NCBI GenBank assembly: GCA_964383545.1
Contig: CAYLHD010000003.1
Span: 1-39,134 of the forward strand
Length of the DNA stretch: 39,134 nt
Direction of reading: 5' to 3'
From: JAGYLJ01 sp964383545
Lineage (GTDB): Bacteria > Patescibacteriota > Minisyncoccia > Phycocordibacterales > UBA12079
A model generated the notes under the pieces. The model saw only the letters and a program-made list of their open reading frames with translations, searched no databases and had not been told where the DNA came from. Shown here piece by piece: positions 24,391 through 31,451 of this stretch. Made by a program: the position numbers and the translations under genes. Each line of letters opens with the position of its first letter. Within the stretch, counting starts at the first letter, position 1.

Positions 24391-24472
24391 TGCCCAGAGT
24401 GGGATTTGAACCCACATGCTCTAGGAGCCACGGCCCTCAACCGTGCGTGTATACCAATTCCACCACCTGGGC
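24391..24472 (-). tRNA. tRNA-Leu (anticodon GAG)
   Basis: Class II tRNA of 82 bases: acceptor GCCCAGG/TCTGGGC, anticodon stem CACGG/CCGTG with loop TTGAGGG, a long variable arm, and T-arm GTGGG-TTCAAAT-CCCAC. The base after A73 is C, then AAACGG, so CCA is not encoded. Its 3' end is the source of the two repeats that follow. Confidence 0.97.
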
Positions 24473-24512
24473 ATAATTGTAAAAATATTATATTCTATTT
24501 TTTCCTTAATTA

Positions 24513-24549
24513 AAAGAGCCGAATCTGCTAAAAACAGATTCGGCTCTTT
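24513..24549 (-). terminator. Terminator after rplS
   Basis: A perfect 15-bp stem (24513-24527 with 24535-24549) and a 7-base loop, downstream of the rplS stop and before tRNA-Leu. Confidence 0.9.
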
Positions 24550-24566
24550 ATCTTTTAAATCTTTAT

Positions 24567-25121
24567 TTATTTCTTTTCCTCTTTAACCTCTTCAGCTAAA
24601 ATTTCTTTCTCTACTTCTTCAACCTTTTCTTCAACTTCTTCCTGTTTATCCTCAGCTTTAGCTAACTTTTCAGCTTCTTGTTTTTCTTCCTCTGCAACTT
24701 TTTCTTCCTCTTTTTTAATTCGATCAGCCTTGTCAGCAATATCACTACCAGTTGATATATCCATCATCTTCATTTTTCTCATTTGTCGACGAATCTCTCT
24801 AGCTACTTTTTCACGAATAAAGTAAAGTTTAGACCTTCTCACCTGAGATCTCTTAATTATTTCAATCTTATCGATAGCTGGTGAAAATAAAGGAAAAATT
24901 CTTTCAACTCCCACTCCACTAGCTACTTTTCTAACAGTAAAAGTCCCTCCTGGTTCGTTACCATGTTTTCTAGCTAATACTAAACCTTCAAAAGCCTGCA
25001 ATCTAGTTTTATCTTTTTCTTGAATTTTAACCCAAACACGCACAGTATCACCAGCTCTTATTCCAAGCTTTTTTCTTTCCTCTGTATTAACCGGTGAAAT
25101 ATCAATTGTTTCTAATTTCAT
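24567..25121 (-). CDS. rplS: Ribosomal protein L19 with a long acidic/basic C-terminal tail
   Basis: L19 sits at the 30S-50S interface. Residues 1-115 are the normal domain: GIRAGDTVRVWVKIQEKDKTRLQAFEGLVL, then ERIFPLFSPAIDKIEIIKRSQVRRSKLYFIR. The remaining roughly 70 residues are a Glu/Lys/Ala-rich coiled-coil-like tail; usual L19 is about 115-120 residues. The ATG at 25121 (MKLETIDISP) was chosen over an in-frame start at 25157, because the extra residues do not fit the family. It stands alone between a long hairpin and a terminator. Confidence 0.93.
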   Translation of the reverse strand: MKLETIDISPVNTEERKKLGIRAGDTVRVWVKIQEKDKTRLQAFEGLVLARKHGNEPGGTFTVRKVASGVGVERIFPLFSPAIDKIEIIKRSQVRRSKLYFIREKVAREIRRQMRKMKMMDISTGSDIADKADRIKKEEEKVAEEEKQEAEKLAKAEDKQEEVEEKVEEVEKEILAEEVKEEKK

Positions 25122-25195
25122 GAGCCAAACTTTATCACAAATTGTTAAATTTCGCAATCTAAAGTCAAAAATTCTCCTTTAAAACCACATCTTCT

Positions 25196-25275
25196 AAAAA
25201 AGCAACGAAGAAGTTCTTTTTGAAGGGTTTAAATGTTTATCTCCCTACTAAAAAGAACTTCTTTGTTGCTTTTTT
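25196..25275 (-). terminator. Long hairpin between the pseudouridine synthase and rplS genes
   Basis: Arms 25196-25221 and 25250-25275 pair over 26 bases with one mismatch, around a 28-base loop, with A and T runs at the ends. It is far longer than an ordinary terminator. It should end the upstream transcript and might form part of an rplS leader. Confidence 0.75.
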
Positions 25276-25285
25276 AAACAAAAAT

Positions 25286-26005
25286 TTAAAGCAACTCTAA
25301 GGCTTTTTGGAAATCATCAGATAATTGTGCTTTTACTTCTATTTCATTACCTTTTGGTAAAACAAACGAAACTGAAAAAGCATGTAGAGCCACTCGTTCA
25401 AAACCTAGTGCAAAATCTCTTTTAGGAGCATATAGCTTATCACCAACAACAGGATGGTTAACAGCCTTCATATGAACCCTAATTTGATGAGTCCTACCTG
25501 TTTTTAAATTAATCTCCAAAAAAGAAAAATCTTTATTCTTTTTTAAGACCTTGTATTCTGTTATAGCTTCTCTTAATTTTCCTCTAGTCCCTCTTTGAGC
25601 AGACCATAATCTAAAATCCTTTCTACTTCTTCCGATGGGACGATTAATCTCCCCTTCCTCTTCTTTCATCTCTCCCCAAACAAATGAGTTATAAATCTTT
25701 TTAATCTTTCTACTTTTAAATTGTTCCTTTAAAAATAGAAAAGATTTCTGGTTCTTAGCAATAATTAAAACACCGCTAGTTTCTCTATCTAAACGATGAA
25801 CTATCCCTGGTCTCTTTATTTCTGTACCTTCTTTTAAAACTAAGGGCTCACCCACATCTTCCAATTTAGGATAATTTTTTAAAATCCAATCACATAGATT
25901 TGGTTCTTCAGTTTTTCCATCAGCGTGCACCACTAAACCAACTGGTTTATTAATAACCAAAACATCTTCATCTTCAAATAATATTTTTACTTTATTTAAA
26001 ATCAT
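25286..26005 (-). CDS. RluA/RluD-family pseudouridine synthase
   Basis: A 239-residue enzyme that isomerises uridine in rRNA or tRNA. The catalytic motif HRLDRETSGVLII carries D73; KIYNSFVWG and the C-terminal GRTHQIRVHMKAVNHPVVGD are also typical. The N-terminal S4 RNA-binding domain of RluD is missing, as in RluA/TruC-type members, so the target site is unknown. Its start overlaps the amidase stop by 14 bases, suggesting translational coupling. Confidence 0.9.
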   Translation of the reverse strand: MILNKVKILFEDEDVLVINKPVGLVVHADGKTEEPNLCDWILKNYPKLEDVGEPLVLKEGTEIKRPGIVHRLDRETSGVLIIAKNQKSFLFLKEQFKSRKIKKIYNSFVWGEMKEEEGEINRPIGRSRKDFRLWSAQRGTRGKLREAITEYKVLKKNKDFSFLEINLKTGRTHQIRVHMKAVNHPVVGDKLYAPKRDFALGFERVALHAFSVSFVLPKGNEIEVKAQLSDDFQKALELL

Positions 26006-27176
26006 TTAATTTACTTCTTGTTAAAGGTCCAACAAAACCAGAAGCAGGTACTATATCATAATTTTTTTGGAAAGACTTAACTGCCGACAAAGTACAATTA
26101 CCAAAACTACCTGATGTAGGACATTGATTTAAACTTAAACCTGTTGGTGGATAAAAACCTTTACTAGCTAAAAGAAACTGTAAAGCAATAACATCCCTAT
26201 TATTATTTAAACCTTTTTTCAAATCATTTTCCCAACCATGAGACAAAGATACAATCTCTCTTTTGGGTTCCTTATCAAAAAAATCTAAAACACCTAAATA
26301 AGTTTGCACTGCCATTTTCTTCAGAACAGCTTCTCTTGTATTAGAATTAGTAAACTGTGGTTCATAAACATAACCATATTCAATCAACATACCAGCAGCA
26401 TCAAGAGTATTAAAAGCCCCTGGAGCGATAAAGTCTTGTGATTCTTTTATCCCGTCCTCACTTTTTTCCATAGGAAGATCACTATATGAGAAAAATTTAC
26501 CTAGAGATGCTGAGATCGATTCAGCTACAGAACGACTTACTTTCGAATTTGAATATTGTTTATCTGGAACATAAACAGTTAAACCAGAATACTTACCAAC
26601 ACTCCAACTTTTTCTTCCTCTGTAATCATTAAAATGAATATGAATAACTATATCTATTCCAGCATCATTGGACCATTTGTTTATACCATACAAACGGTTA
26701 GCAATATCAGATAAAGCTTTACTACCCAGTAAATAATTTACATGAGCATCAACTAAACCAACTTCTGATAATGACCTCATAATCTCTTTGTGTCTCTCCT
26801 GAAATTCAAAAATTTCTTCTTCGTGATCATCTAAATAATCCAAATAACCAGCGTCATAACCTTCTTCATCCCTTATCAAAAAAACTTGAAAATCCTTTTC
26901 TTGTCTTAAATATAAAGTAAGATACTTAGCCAACTCTAAATTTAATTCCGCTTCTTTTACACCTTTATACTGAGTTCCCCAATATTCATTATCATGACCA
27001 GGAACAACTAAAATTTTTACGGTATCTTTAGACTTAAGTTGTTCTGTAGTTAAGCTATCAATAAAGAAAACCCCTGATAACATTTTATAGGGATCAACAT
27101 TAGTATATTTTATAGAACAAGAAACTAAAACAATTAAAAGTCCAAAAATAAACAAAAACTTCTTTAACATACTCAT
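25992..27176 (-). CDS. Lipoprotein N-acetylmuramoyl-L-alanine amidase with peptidoglycan-binding domain
   Basis: Cleaves the bond between muramic acid and the stem peptide. Residues 1-20 form a lipoprotein signal ending LVSC (C20 lipidated). An Amidase_3 domain covers about 53-310, with H61 in VVPGHDNEYWG, E76, HIHFNDYRG near 183, and a catalytic Glu in GMLIEYGYV. The C-terminal part, about 325-394, is a PG_binding_1 domain (LQFLLASKGFYPPTG...GNCTLSAVKSFQKNY). A membrane-tethered cell-wall remodelling role is likely. The length (394) and domain order look intact. Confidence 0.88.
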   Translation of the reverse strand: MSMLKKFLFIFGLLIVLVSCSIKYTNVDPYKMLSGVFFIDSLTTEQLKSKDTVKILVVPGHDNEYWGTQYKGVKEAELNLELAKYLTLYLRQEKDFQVFLIRDEEGYDAGYLDYLDDHEEEIFEFQERHKEIMRSLSEVGLVDAHVNYLLGSKALSDIANRLYGINKWSNDAGIDIVIHIHFNDYRGRKSWSVGKYSGLTVYVPDKQYSNSKVSRSVAESISASLGKFFSYSDLPMEKSEDGIKESQDFIAPGAFNTLDAAGMLIEYGYVYEPQFTNSNTREAVLKKMAVQTYLGVLDFFDKEPKREIVSLSHGWENDLKKGLNNNRDVIALQFLLASKGFYPPTGLSLNQCPTSGSFGNCTLSAVKSFQKNYDIVPASGFVGPLTRSKLNDFK

Positions 27177-27242
27177 TTATTATACATTATTTATTGATTT
27201 ATGTTGATATTACTGGTATAAATAAGTAGATTTTAATAACTT

Positions 27243-27314
27243 GTCCCCGTAGTTCAATGGATAGAACGAGAGACTTCTAATCTCTAGATGTAGGTCCGAT
27301 TCCTACCGGGGGCA
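27243..27314 (+). tRNA. tRNA-Arg (anticodon TCT)
   Basis: Acceptor GTCCCCG/CGGGGGC, anticodon stem AGAGA/TCTCT with loop CTTCTAA, T-arm GTAGG-TCCGATT-CCTAC, A73. CCA is not encoded. There is no repeat array on its 3' side, in contrast to His, Leu and Val. Confidence 0.96.
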
Positions 27315-27366
27315 CAAACAGATTGATTTTATAGATATTTTTATATATCATAGTTAAATACAAAAG

Positions 27367-27442
27367 GGGCGATTAGCTCAGTTGGTAGAGCAGTTCGTTT
27401 ACACCGAAAAGGTCGGGGGTTCAAATCCCTCATCGCCCACCA
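27367..27442 (+). tRNA. tRNA-Val (anticodon TAC), CCA encoded
   Basis: Acceptor GGGCGAT/ATCGCCC, D-arm GCTCAGTTGGTAGAGC, anticodon loop TTTACAC on a stem with one G-A mismatch at its top, T-arm GGGGG-TTCAAAT-CCCTC, then A73 and CCA at 27440-27442. It is 52 bases after tRNA-Arg and may share its transcript. Confidence 0.95.
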
Positions 27443-27452
27443 TATAAAATCT

Positions 27453-27478
27453 TAACCGCCTTTTGGTGGTTTTTGATT
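27453..27478 (+). terminator. Terminator after tRNA-Val
   Basis: AACCGCC/GGTGGTT stem (one G-U pair) with a TTTT loop and a trailing T-rich run. It may end the tRNA transcript before the repeat array. Confidence 0.65.
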
Positions 27479-27482
27479 TTAA

Positions 27483-28073
27483 TGGTGGGCGATGAGCAAG
27501 CAAATTTCTTTGCTTGCGTAGGGATTTGAACGGCGGAATATGTTGCGAACTTGTGAGCAACTATGAGCCGTGTCCCGCGGCACTTGATAAAATTTGAGCT
27601 TGCGAAAAATTTTATCTTAGTGACCGTCAGGACAAACCTCATCGCCTACACAATTAAAAAACAGTAGCTATTTAGCTACTGTTTTTTAATTGCTATATGG
27701 ACAATGAGGGATTTGAAACGAAGAAGTAAATTTTCTGCAGCAAAGCGGAAGAAAATACGACTGAGCGAGGTCACGAGTTCTTAGTGAAGACAAGTCTAAT
27801 AAGACGAAGTCTGAACTTAGAACTGGGGACCAAATCCCATACTTACAATCATACAAAAAAAGCGGAAGAAAAAGTCTAGGAGACTTTTTCTGAGCTGGGG
27901 TCGAAAGTACTTAGTAAAAATTTGAGTGAATTTATGAACGAAAAATTTTACTTAGTAACTCGTGACCAAATCCCTACCAACAAAATATTTGCGACCAAAT
28001 CCCTTTTATTTTTTAATTACTATAACAAGTCTGATAAGACGAAGTTTGAACTTAGAACTGGGGACCAAATCCT
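27483..28073 (+). repeat. tRNA-Val-linked array of degenerate repeat units
   Basis: Gene-free stretch on the 3' side of tRNA-Val holding about four related units. Unit 1 (27483-27650): TGGTGGGCGATGAG, antisense of the tRNA end with CCA, is split from GGGATTTGAAC by a 24-base insert containing a hairpin. A palindrome CACTTGATAAAATTT/AAATTTTATCTTAGTG follows, then a direct tRNA-end copy ACCTCATCGCCTAC. Unit 2 (27703-27838) has GGGATTTGAA and a palindrome ending GGGGACCAAATCCC. Unit 3 (27897-27974) matches the Leu palindrome in the opposite genomic strand. The last (28025-28072) nearly repeats 27790-27837. Short GCGACCAAATCCC is at 27991-28003. Confidence 0.85.
27652..27691 (+). terminator. Perfect 40-base palindrome within the Val array
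   Basis: A 19-bp stem with a 2-base loop, A-run on one side and T6 on the other. It sits between repeat units 1 and 2 and would stop transcripts in either direction. Confidence 0.8.
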
Positions 28074-28079
28074 TCATTA

Positions 28080-28670
28080 CTACCAAAATATAATTAAAAC
28101 AAGAACAGCCACAATACCTAAAAGAATCCAATTGAAATATTTAAAAGCATTTCTCGCCATTTGTTTACCAAACAACTTAACTATATAACCAACTACAAAA
28201 AATCTCATTCCCCTTCCGATTGTAGAAGCTATAATAAACACTCCAAGATTTATTTTAAAGAAACCAGCAGAAATAGTAAAAACCTTAAATGGAATAGGAG
28301 TAAAAGCTGAAATAAAAATTGTCCAAAAAGCGTTATTAGAAAACATTTCAGAAACAACTATCATTTGACTCTGTAAATGATAGGTATTTATAATAAATTG
28401 ACCAATTAAATCAAAAAAAACAAAACCAATTAAGTAACCAAGTAAACCACCGAACACAGACGCAATAGTCGTCAAAGACGCATAATAAACCCAACGAGTA
28501 CCATTATTAATTAAAATTGCCAACAAAAAAACATCGGGTGGAATTATAAAAAAAGAAGACTCTGTAAACGAAAAAATAAACAACCAAATTTTAGCTGAAC
28601 GGCTGTGAGCACGATTAGTTATCCAATCTTCAATCTGCTCTTTTGTTTTTTGTAAAAGTTTAGGAATCAT
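28080..28670 (-). CDS. VTT (DedA/YqaA-like) membrane protein
   Basis: A 196-residue protein with four to five transmembrane helices. The VTT/SNARE-associated core is visible: LLGYLIGFVFFDLIGQ, then SAFTPIPFKVFTISAGFFKINLGVFIIASTIGRGMRF, including the conserved proline-bearing loop and GRxxRF. DedA-like proteins flip lipids (e.g. undecaprenyl phosphate or phosphatidylethanolamine); the YqaA subgroup is less studied. Its start overlaps ruvX by 11 bases. Confidence 0.85.
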   Translation of the reverse strand: MIPKLLQKTKEQIEDWITNRAHSRSAKIWLFIFSFTESSFFIIPPDVFLLAILINNGTRWVYYASLTTIASVFGGLLGYLIGFVFFDLIGQFIINTYHLQSQMIVVSEMFSNNAFWTIFISAFTPIPFKVFTISAGFFKINLGVFIIASTIGRGMRFFVVGYIVKLFGKQMARNAFKYFNWILLGIVAVLVLIIFW

Positions 28671-29049
28671 TTAATTGTTTTTTGTCCAAATAGCTTTTTA
28701 AAATTAAAGCTGCTGCCGATGCATCTATTTTATCATTTTTCCCTTGAATTCTCTCTGCCTCAGCGCTAGTTAAGAATTCTGGCTCTAAATAAACTATTAA
28801 ATCATTTTTTTCTAAATCTTTTTTAAACTTCAAAACATCTTTCATTATATTATTAGGTTGACCAGAAAAATCAAAAGAATCCCCCATAACAATTACATCA
28901 ACTTTTTCTTCATCACAAATTTTTAAAACACTTTCCAAAAGTTGTTTATTATTATTCAAAATAGTTTTAGCAAAAGCTAAACTACCACTATCATCAGAAA
29001 CAGCTATTCCAACATTTTTTTCTCCATAATCAATTCCTAAATATTTCAT
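28660..29049 (-). CDS. ruvX: RuvX/YqgF-family Holliday junction resolvase or rRNA nuclease
   Basis: A 129-residue RNase H-fold protein: MKYLGIDYGEKNVGIAVSD (catalytic D7), VDVIVMGDSF, and PEFLTSAEAER with the final acidic segment KIDASAAALILKSYLD. YqgF processes pre-16S rRNA in E. coli, and relatives resolve Holliday junctions. Length is normal. It overlaps the VTT gene and follows the toxin gene by one base. Confidence 0.93.
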   Translation of the reverse strand: MKYLGIDYGEKNVGIAVSDDSGSLAFAKTILNNNKQLLESVLKICDEEKVDVIVMGDSFDFSGQPNNIMKDVLKFKKDLEKNDLIVYLEPEFLTSAEAERIQGKNDKIDASAAALILKSYLDKKQLNDS

Positions 29050-29050
29050 A

Positions 29051-29335
29051 TTAAAACAAATTTGAGTGATTTTTAATATTAACTAAAAGTAAAATTAATT
29101 TATCTTTTTTAAGTTGATAAACTAATAATAAATCACTTTTAATATGACACTCCCGATAAATTGACATTTTACCAGTTAAAGAATGGTCCTGATATTTTAT
29201 GTCAAGTTTTTTACATAAGGCTATTCTATCAATAAGATTGTTAATTTCAGAAAAATTAAAATTTTTATATCTTCCGGATTTAATTATTTTTTTGAGGGAT
29301 TTTATATATTTTTTAGAATAATAAATCTTATACAT
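29051..29335 (-). CDS. YafQ-family mRNA interferase toxin
   Basis: A 94-residue, lysine-rich protein. YSKKYIKSLKKIIKSGRY is the N-terminal helix; KYQDHSLTGKMSIYRECHIKSDLLLVYQL is the core YafQ pattern (HxLxGxxxxxRECHIxxDLLLVY), and it ends with a strand and KNHSNLF. YafQ cuts mRNA on the ribosome at lysine codons followed by G or A. It follows its antitoxin by 5 bases. Confidence 0.9.
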   Translation of the reverse strand: MYKIYYSKKYIKSLKKIIKSGRYKNFNFSEINNLIDRIALCKKLDIKYQDHSLTGKMSIYRECHIKSDLLLVYQLKKDKLILLLVNIKNHSNLF

Positions 29336-29340
29336 ATAAT

Positions 29341-29622
29341 TTATTTTAGGTCAGAGAAGATATCATCGTGCATTTCTTTGGCAGAGGAATATCCCTTCCC
29401 ATATTTCAAAGCCCACTCTGCTTCTTTAATAAGTTCATCTTCAAATTCCGGAGTAAATCCATTTTCAGTTAAACCTTTAATTGGTAAAGATTTAGTTTTA
29501 CGAGCCTGAGCAAGAAATAGCTTGATAGCCGTGGACAAAGTCATCCCCATTTTATCAAAGACCTTCTTAGCCCCATCTTTGTCTTTTTTGTCTATTCTAA
29601 TTTGTAAAGTTGTTGAAGTCAT
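29341..29622 (-). CDS. DinJ/RelB-family antitoxin
   Basis: A 93-residue protein with a ribbon-helix-helix start: TTLQIRIDKKDKDGAKKVFDKMGMTLSTAIKLFL, the family pattern. The C-terminus (about 55-93) should mask the YafQ-like toxin. It is the first gene of the pair, probably self-repressed from the AT-rich region at 29623-29700. Confidence 0.9.
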   Translation of the reverse strand: MTSTTLQIRIDKKDKDGAKKVFDKMGMTLSTAIKLFLAQARKTKSLPIKGLTENGFTPEFEDELIKEAEWALKYGKGYSSAKEMHDDIFSDLK

Positions 29623-29745
29623 GGTATTTACTTAAGTTAATTTATATATCTTTATGATACCATTTGTAATGACATTGTCAATACATAATTTTTCACTAAA
29701 AACCAGTGACTTAAGAGTAAAATAATAAAAGAATCCCTAAATATT

Positions 29746-29865
29746 TCATATTTTTTCTAAAATTAACTTTACAGATACAACTCCATTGTCTAGACTTTCA
29801 CCTAATTTCTTTGCTATTGTTAATTTACCACACCCAGACAAACCTCTTAAGATAATTAACTTCAT
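29746..29865 (-). pseudogene. Remnant of a P-loop kinase/ATPase gene
   Basis: A 39-codon frame begins MKLIILRGLSGCGKLTIAKKL, closely matching the Walker A start of small P-loop kinases (RGLxGSGKSTxAKKL). Here the Ser/Thr after GK is Leu, and the frame ends in TGA after SVKLILEKI. The remainder of a kinase is absent. The ATG lies directly after the thioredoxin-CcdA stop. Probably a decayed fragment. Confidence 0.6.
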
Positions 29866-29866
29866 A

Positions 29867-31045
29867 TTAAAAAATCAATAAATTAGGAGCAAATAATAAA
29901 ATAATTCCTAAAATTAACATTAAAACTCCACCAATCAAAGATGATAAATTGGAATATTTTTGTCCCACTGCATAAAATTTACTAAAACCATATAAAGCTA
30001 AACCAAAAATCAAAAAATCATCTATCATATAAGAGAAAGTATAAAGAAGAATATAAAGCTGTTCGGTAACCGCACTCATATCATTTAACTCTAAAATTTT
30101 AGTAAAAGCCTGTGGAATTCCAATAGAACAAGCAAACTCAATAACATTCACAGATAAAGCCACTCCAATTATACCCAAAGCTGTCAAAATAGTCATAGGA
30201 CTATTAATCAAATTTCTTATTTTTGATTCTGTCTTTGATTGCTTTTTTACATCAGTATCACAAACCAATTGACCACGATTTTTCCAATATCGATAAAGAA
30301 AATAAATACCTGCTCCTACAGCCAACAAACCAATTAAAGGTGTAATAACATCATCTAAACCAATAAAATCCCAAGTTTTAAACCAAAAATTTAAAATTAA
30401 CCAATACATAACAGATTCTGCCAAGATAAATAACCCAGCTACCTGAAACATCTTTTTCTTATCTTTAACCTGCCACAAAATTAACAAAAAAGTCATCAGT
30501 ACCCACATAGCACAAGGATTAAATCCATCAACCAAACCTAAAATAGCAGAAAGTGAAAATAAAGAAAAATCTTTAGAATCTATAGTTCCAAAAAAAGGTA
30601 CATTAAAATCAAAATTTTTCTTGGAATCTATTATGACCCCGGTTTTTGATTGTTCAATAAAATTAATTATATCTTGCCCAGTTGTCTCAAATGATCCAAA
30701 ACCTTGGAAAACAAATTCCCCAACAACAGTAGTTGGCGTTACTTTCGGTAAATTGTATTTGTCAGTTACTAAATCAAATTGTTGTCTATTCCCTGCTTCA
30801 CCTATATCAACAATAATTAAATTAAAATCATCTCTCTGAGTAATTAAATATTCAAAAAAAGTCACTTCTTTAGCACAAAAACCGCACCCATCCCTTTCAA
30901 AAAGATAAATATCTACCTTTTCTTCACTAGTAGAATTGTTAACAGGTTCGGAAACAATTTCATTCTCAGCACTAGAAATAAAAGGGAAAATAAATAGAAT
31001 TCCAAGGGTTAAAATAAATAATTTTTTTCTTAATCGGTTAAACAT
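29867..31045 (-). CDS. Thioredoxin/glutaredoxin-CcdA fusion membrane protein
   Basis: A 392-residue protein. A signal peptide (about 1-26) is followed by an exported glutaredoxin-like domain (about 42-135) with active-site CGFC at C54-C57 and a cis-proline loop KVTPTTVVG. After it come six or so transmembrane helices (about 158-392) of the CcdA/DsbD-beta type: LGLVDGFNPCAMWVL, and NVIEFACSIGIPQAF, each with a cysteine. CcdA/DsbD moves electrons across the membrane to thiols outside; here donor channel and acceptor domain are one chain. The real start could include MFNRLRKK. Confidence 0.83.
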   Translation of the reverse strand: MFNRLRKKLFILTLGILFIFPFISSAENEIVSEPVNNSTSEEKVDIYLFERDGCGFCAKEVTFFEYLITQRDDFNLIIVDIGEAGNRQQFDLVTDKYNLPKVTPTTVVGEFVFQGFGSFETTGQDIINFIEQSKTGVIIDSKKNFDFNVPFFGTIDSKDFSLFSLSAILGLVDGFNPCAMWVLMTFLLILWQVKDKKKMFQVAGLFILAESVMYWLILNFWFKTWDFIGLDDVITPLIGLLAVGAGIYFLYRYWKNRGQLVCDTDVKKQSKTESKIRNLINSPMTILTALGIIGVALSVNVIEFACSIGIPQAFTKILELNDMSAVTEQLYILLYTFSYMIDDFLIFGLALYGFSKFYAVGQKYSNLSSLIGGVLMLILGIILLFAPNLLIF

Positions 31046-31133
31046 AACTTTATTATAATATCACTATTGTGTTAAATAATAAACTTGTTACTATTATAGA
31101 TAGTAATTAACAATTAAAAACCTAAATAAAAAC

Positions 31134-31349
31134 ATGGAATTTTTAACATCAAATCTACAAACAACCAGCAACATACCAGCTTGGGTGCTTATCGTTGTGA
31201 TGATCTGGGTACTACCTTGGAAAGGTTACTCTCTTTGGCTCGCAGCTCATAACTCACAAAAAAAATGGTTTATTATTTTATTAGTTTTCAATACTTTGGC
31301 TATCTTAGATATTATCTATATCTTTTTTGTTAATAAAAAGAAAAAATAA
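31134..31349 (+). CDS. DUF5652-like small membrane protein
   Basis: A 71-residue protein with two transmembrane helices (about 17-40 and 46-66) around WVLPWKGYSLWLAAHNSQKKWF, a motif I associate with the DUF5652 family in Patescibacteria. It ends in a lysine tail. Function unknown. It is a single-gene unit with its own terminator. Confidence 0.75.
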   Translation: MEFLTSNLQTTSNIPAWVLIVVMIWVLPWKGYSLWLAAHNSQKKWFIILLVFNTLAILDIIYIFFVNKKKK

Positions 31350-31376
31350 AATATCTTAAATCGAATAAAAAATAAA

Positions 31377-31404
31377 ATCGGCTATATAAAAGCCGATTTT
31401 TTTA
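31377..31404 (+). terminator. Terminator after the DUF5652 gene
   Basis: AAAATCGGCT/AGCCGATTTT stem followed by a T run, shortly after the stop codon of the plus-strand gene. Confidence 0.85.
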
Positions 31405-31451
31405 TAACCCAAAAAAATGATAGAAGTTGTTGGTAAAACAGCTCAATATAA

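Noticed and set aside
23281..24472. Group I intron in tRNA genes
   Set aside because: The tRNA genes themselves are complete and uninterrupted; the added sequences lie after the 3' end and are too short for a group I core.
23950..24513. Open frames of 74-105 residues across the Leu array (both strands)
   Set aside because: They are translations of repeat units and antisense tRNA-Leu; identical repeats keep frames open because 220 bases and few stops happen to allow it.
27430..27642. 70-residue minus-strand frame over tRNA-Val
   Set aside because: It overlaps the tRNA 3' end and repeat unit 1; it is explained by those.
22887..28073. Integron attC sites
   Set aside because: Imperfect palindromes are present, but the required paired core sites (RYYYAAC/GTTRRRY) and an integrase gene are not seen, and no cassettes carry genes.
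27922..28188. 88-residue plus-strand frame
   Set aside because: It covers repeat units and the antisense of the VTT gene; no family resemblance.
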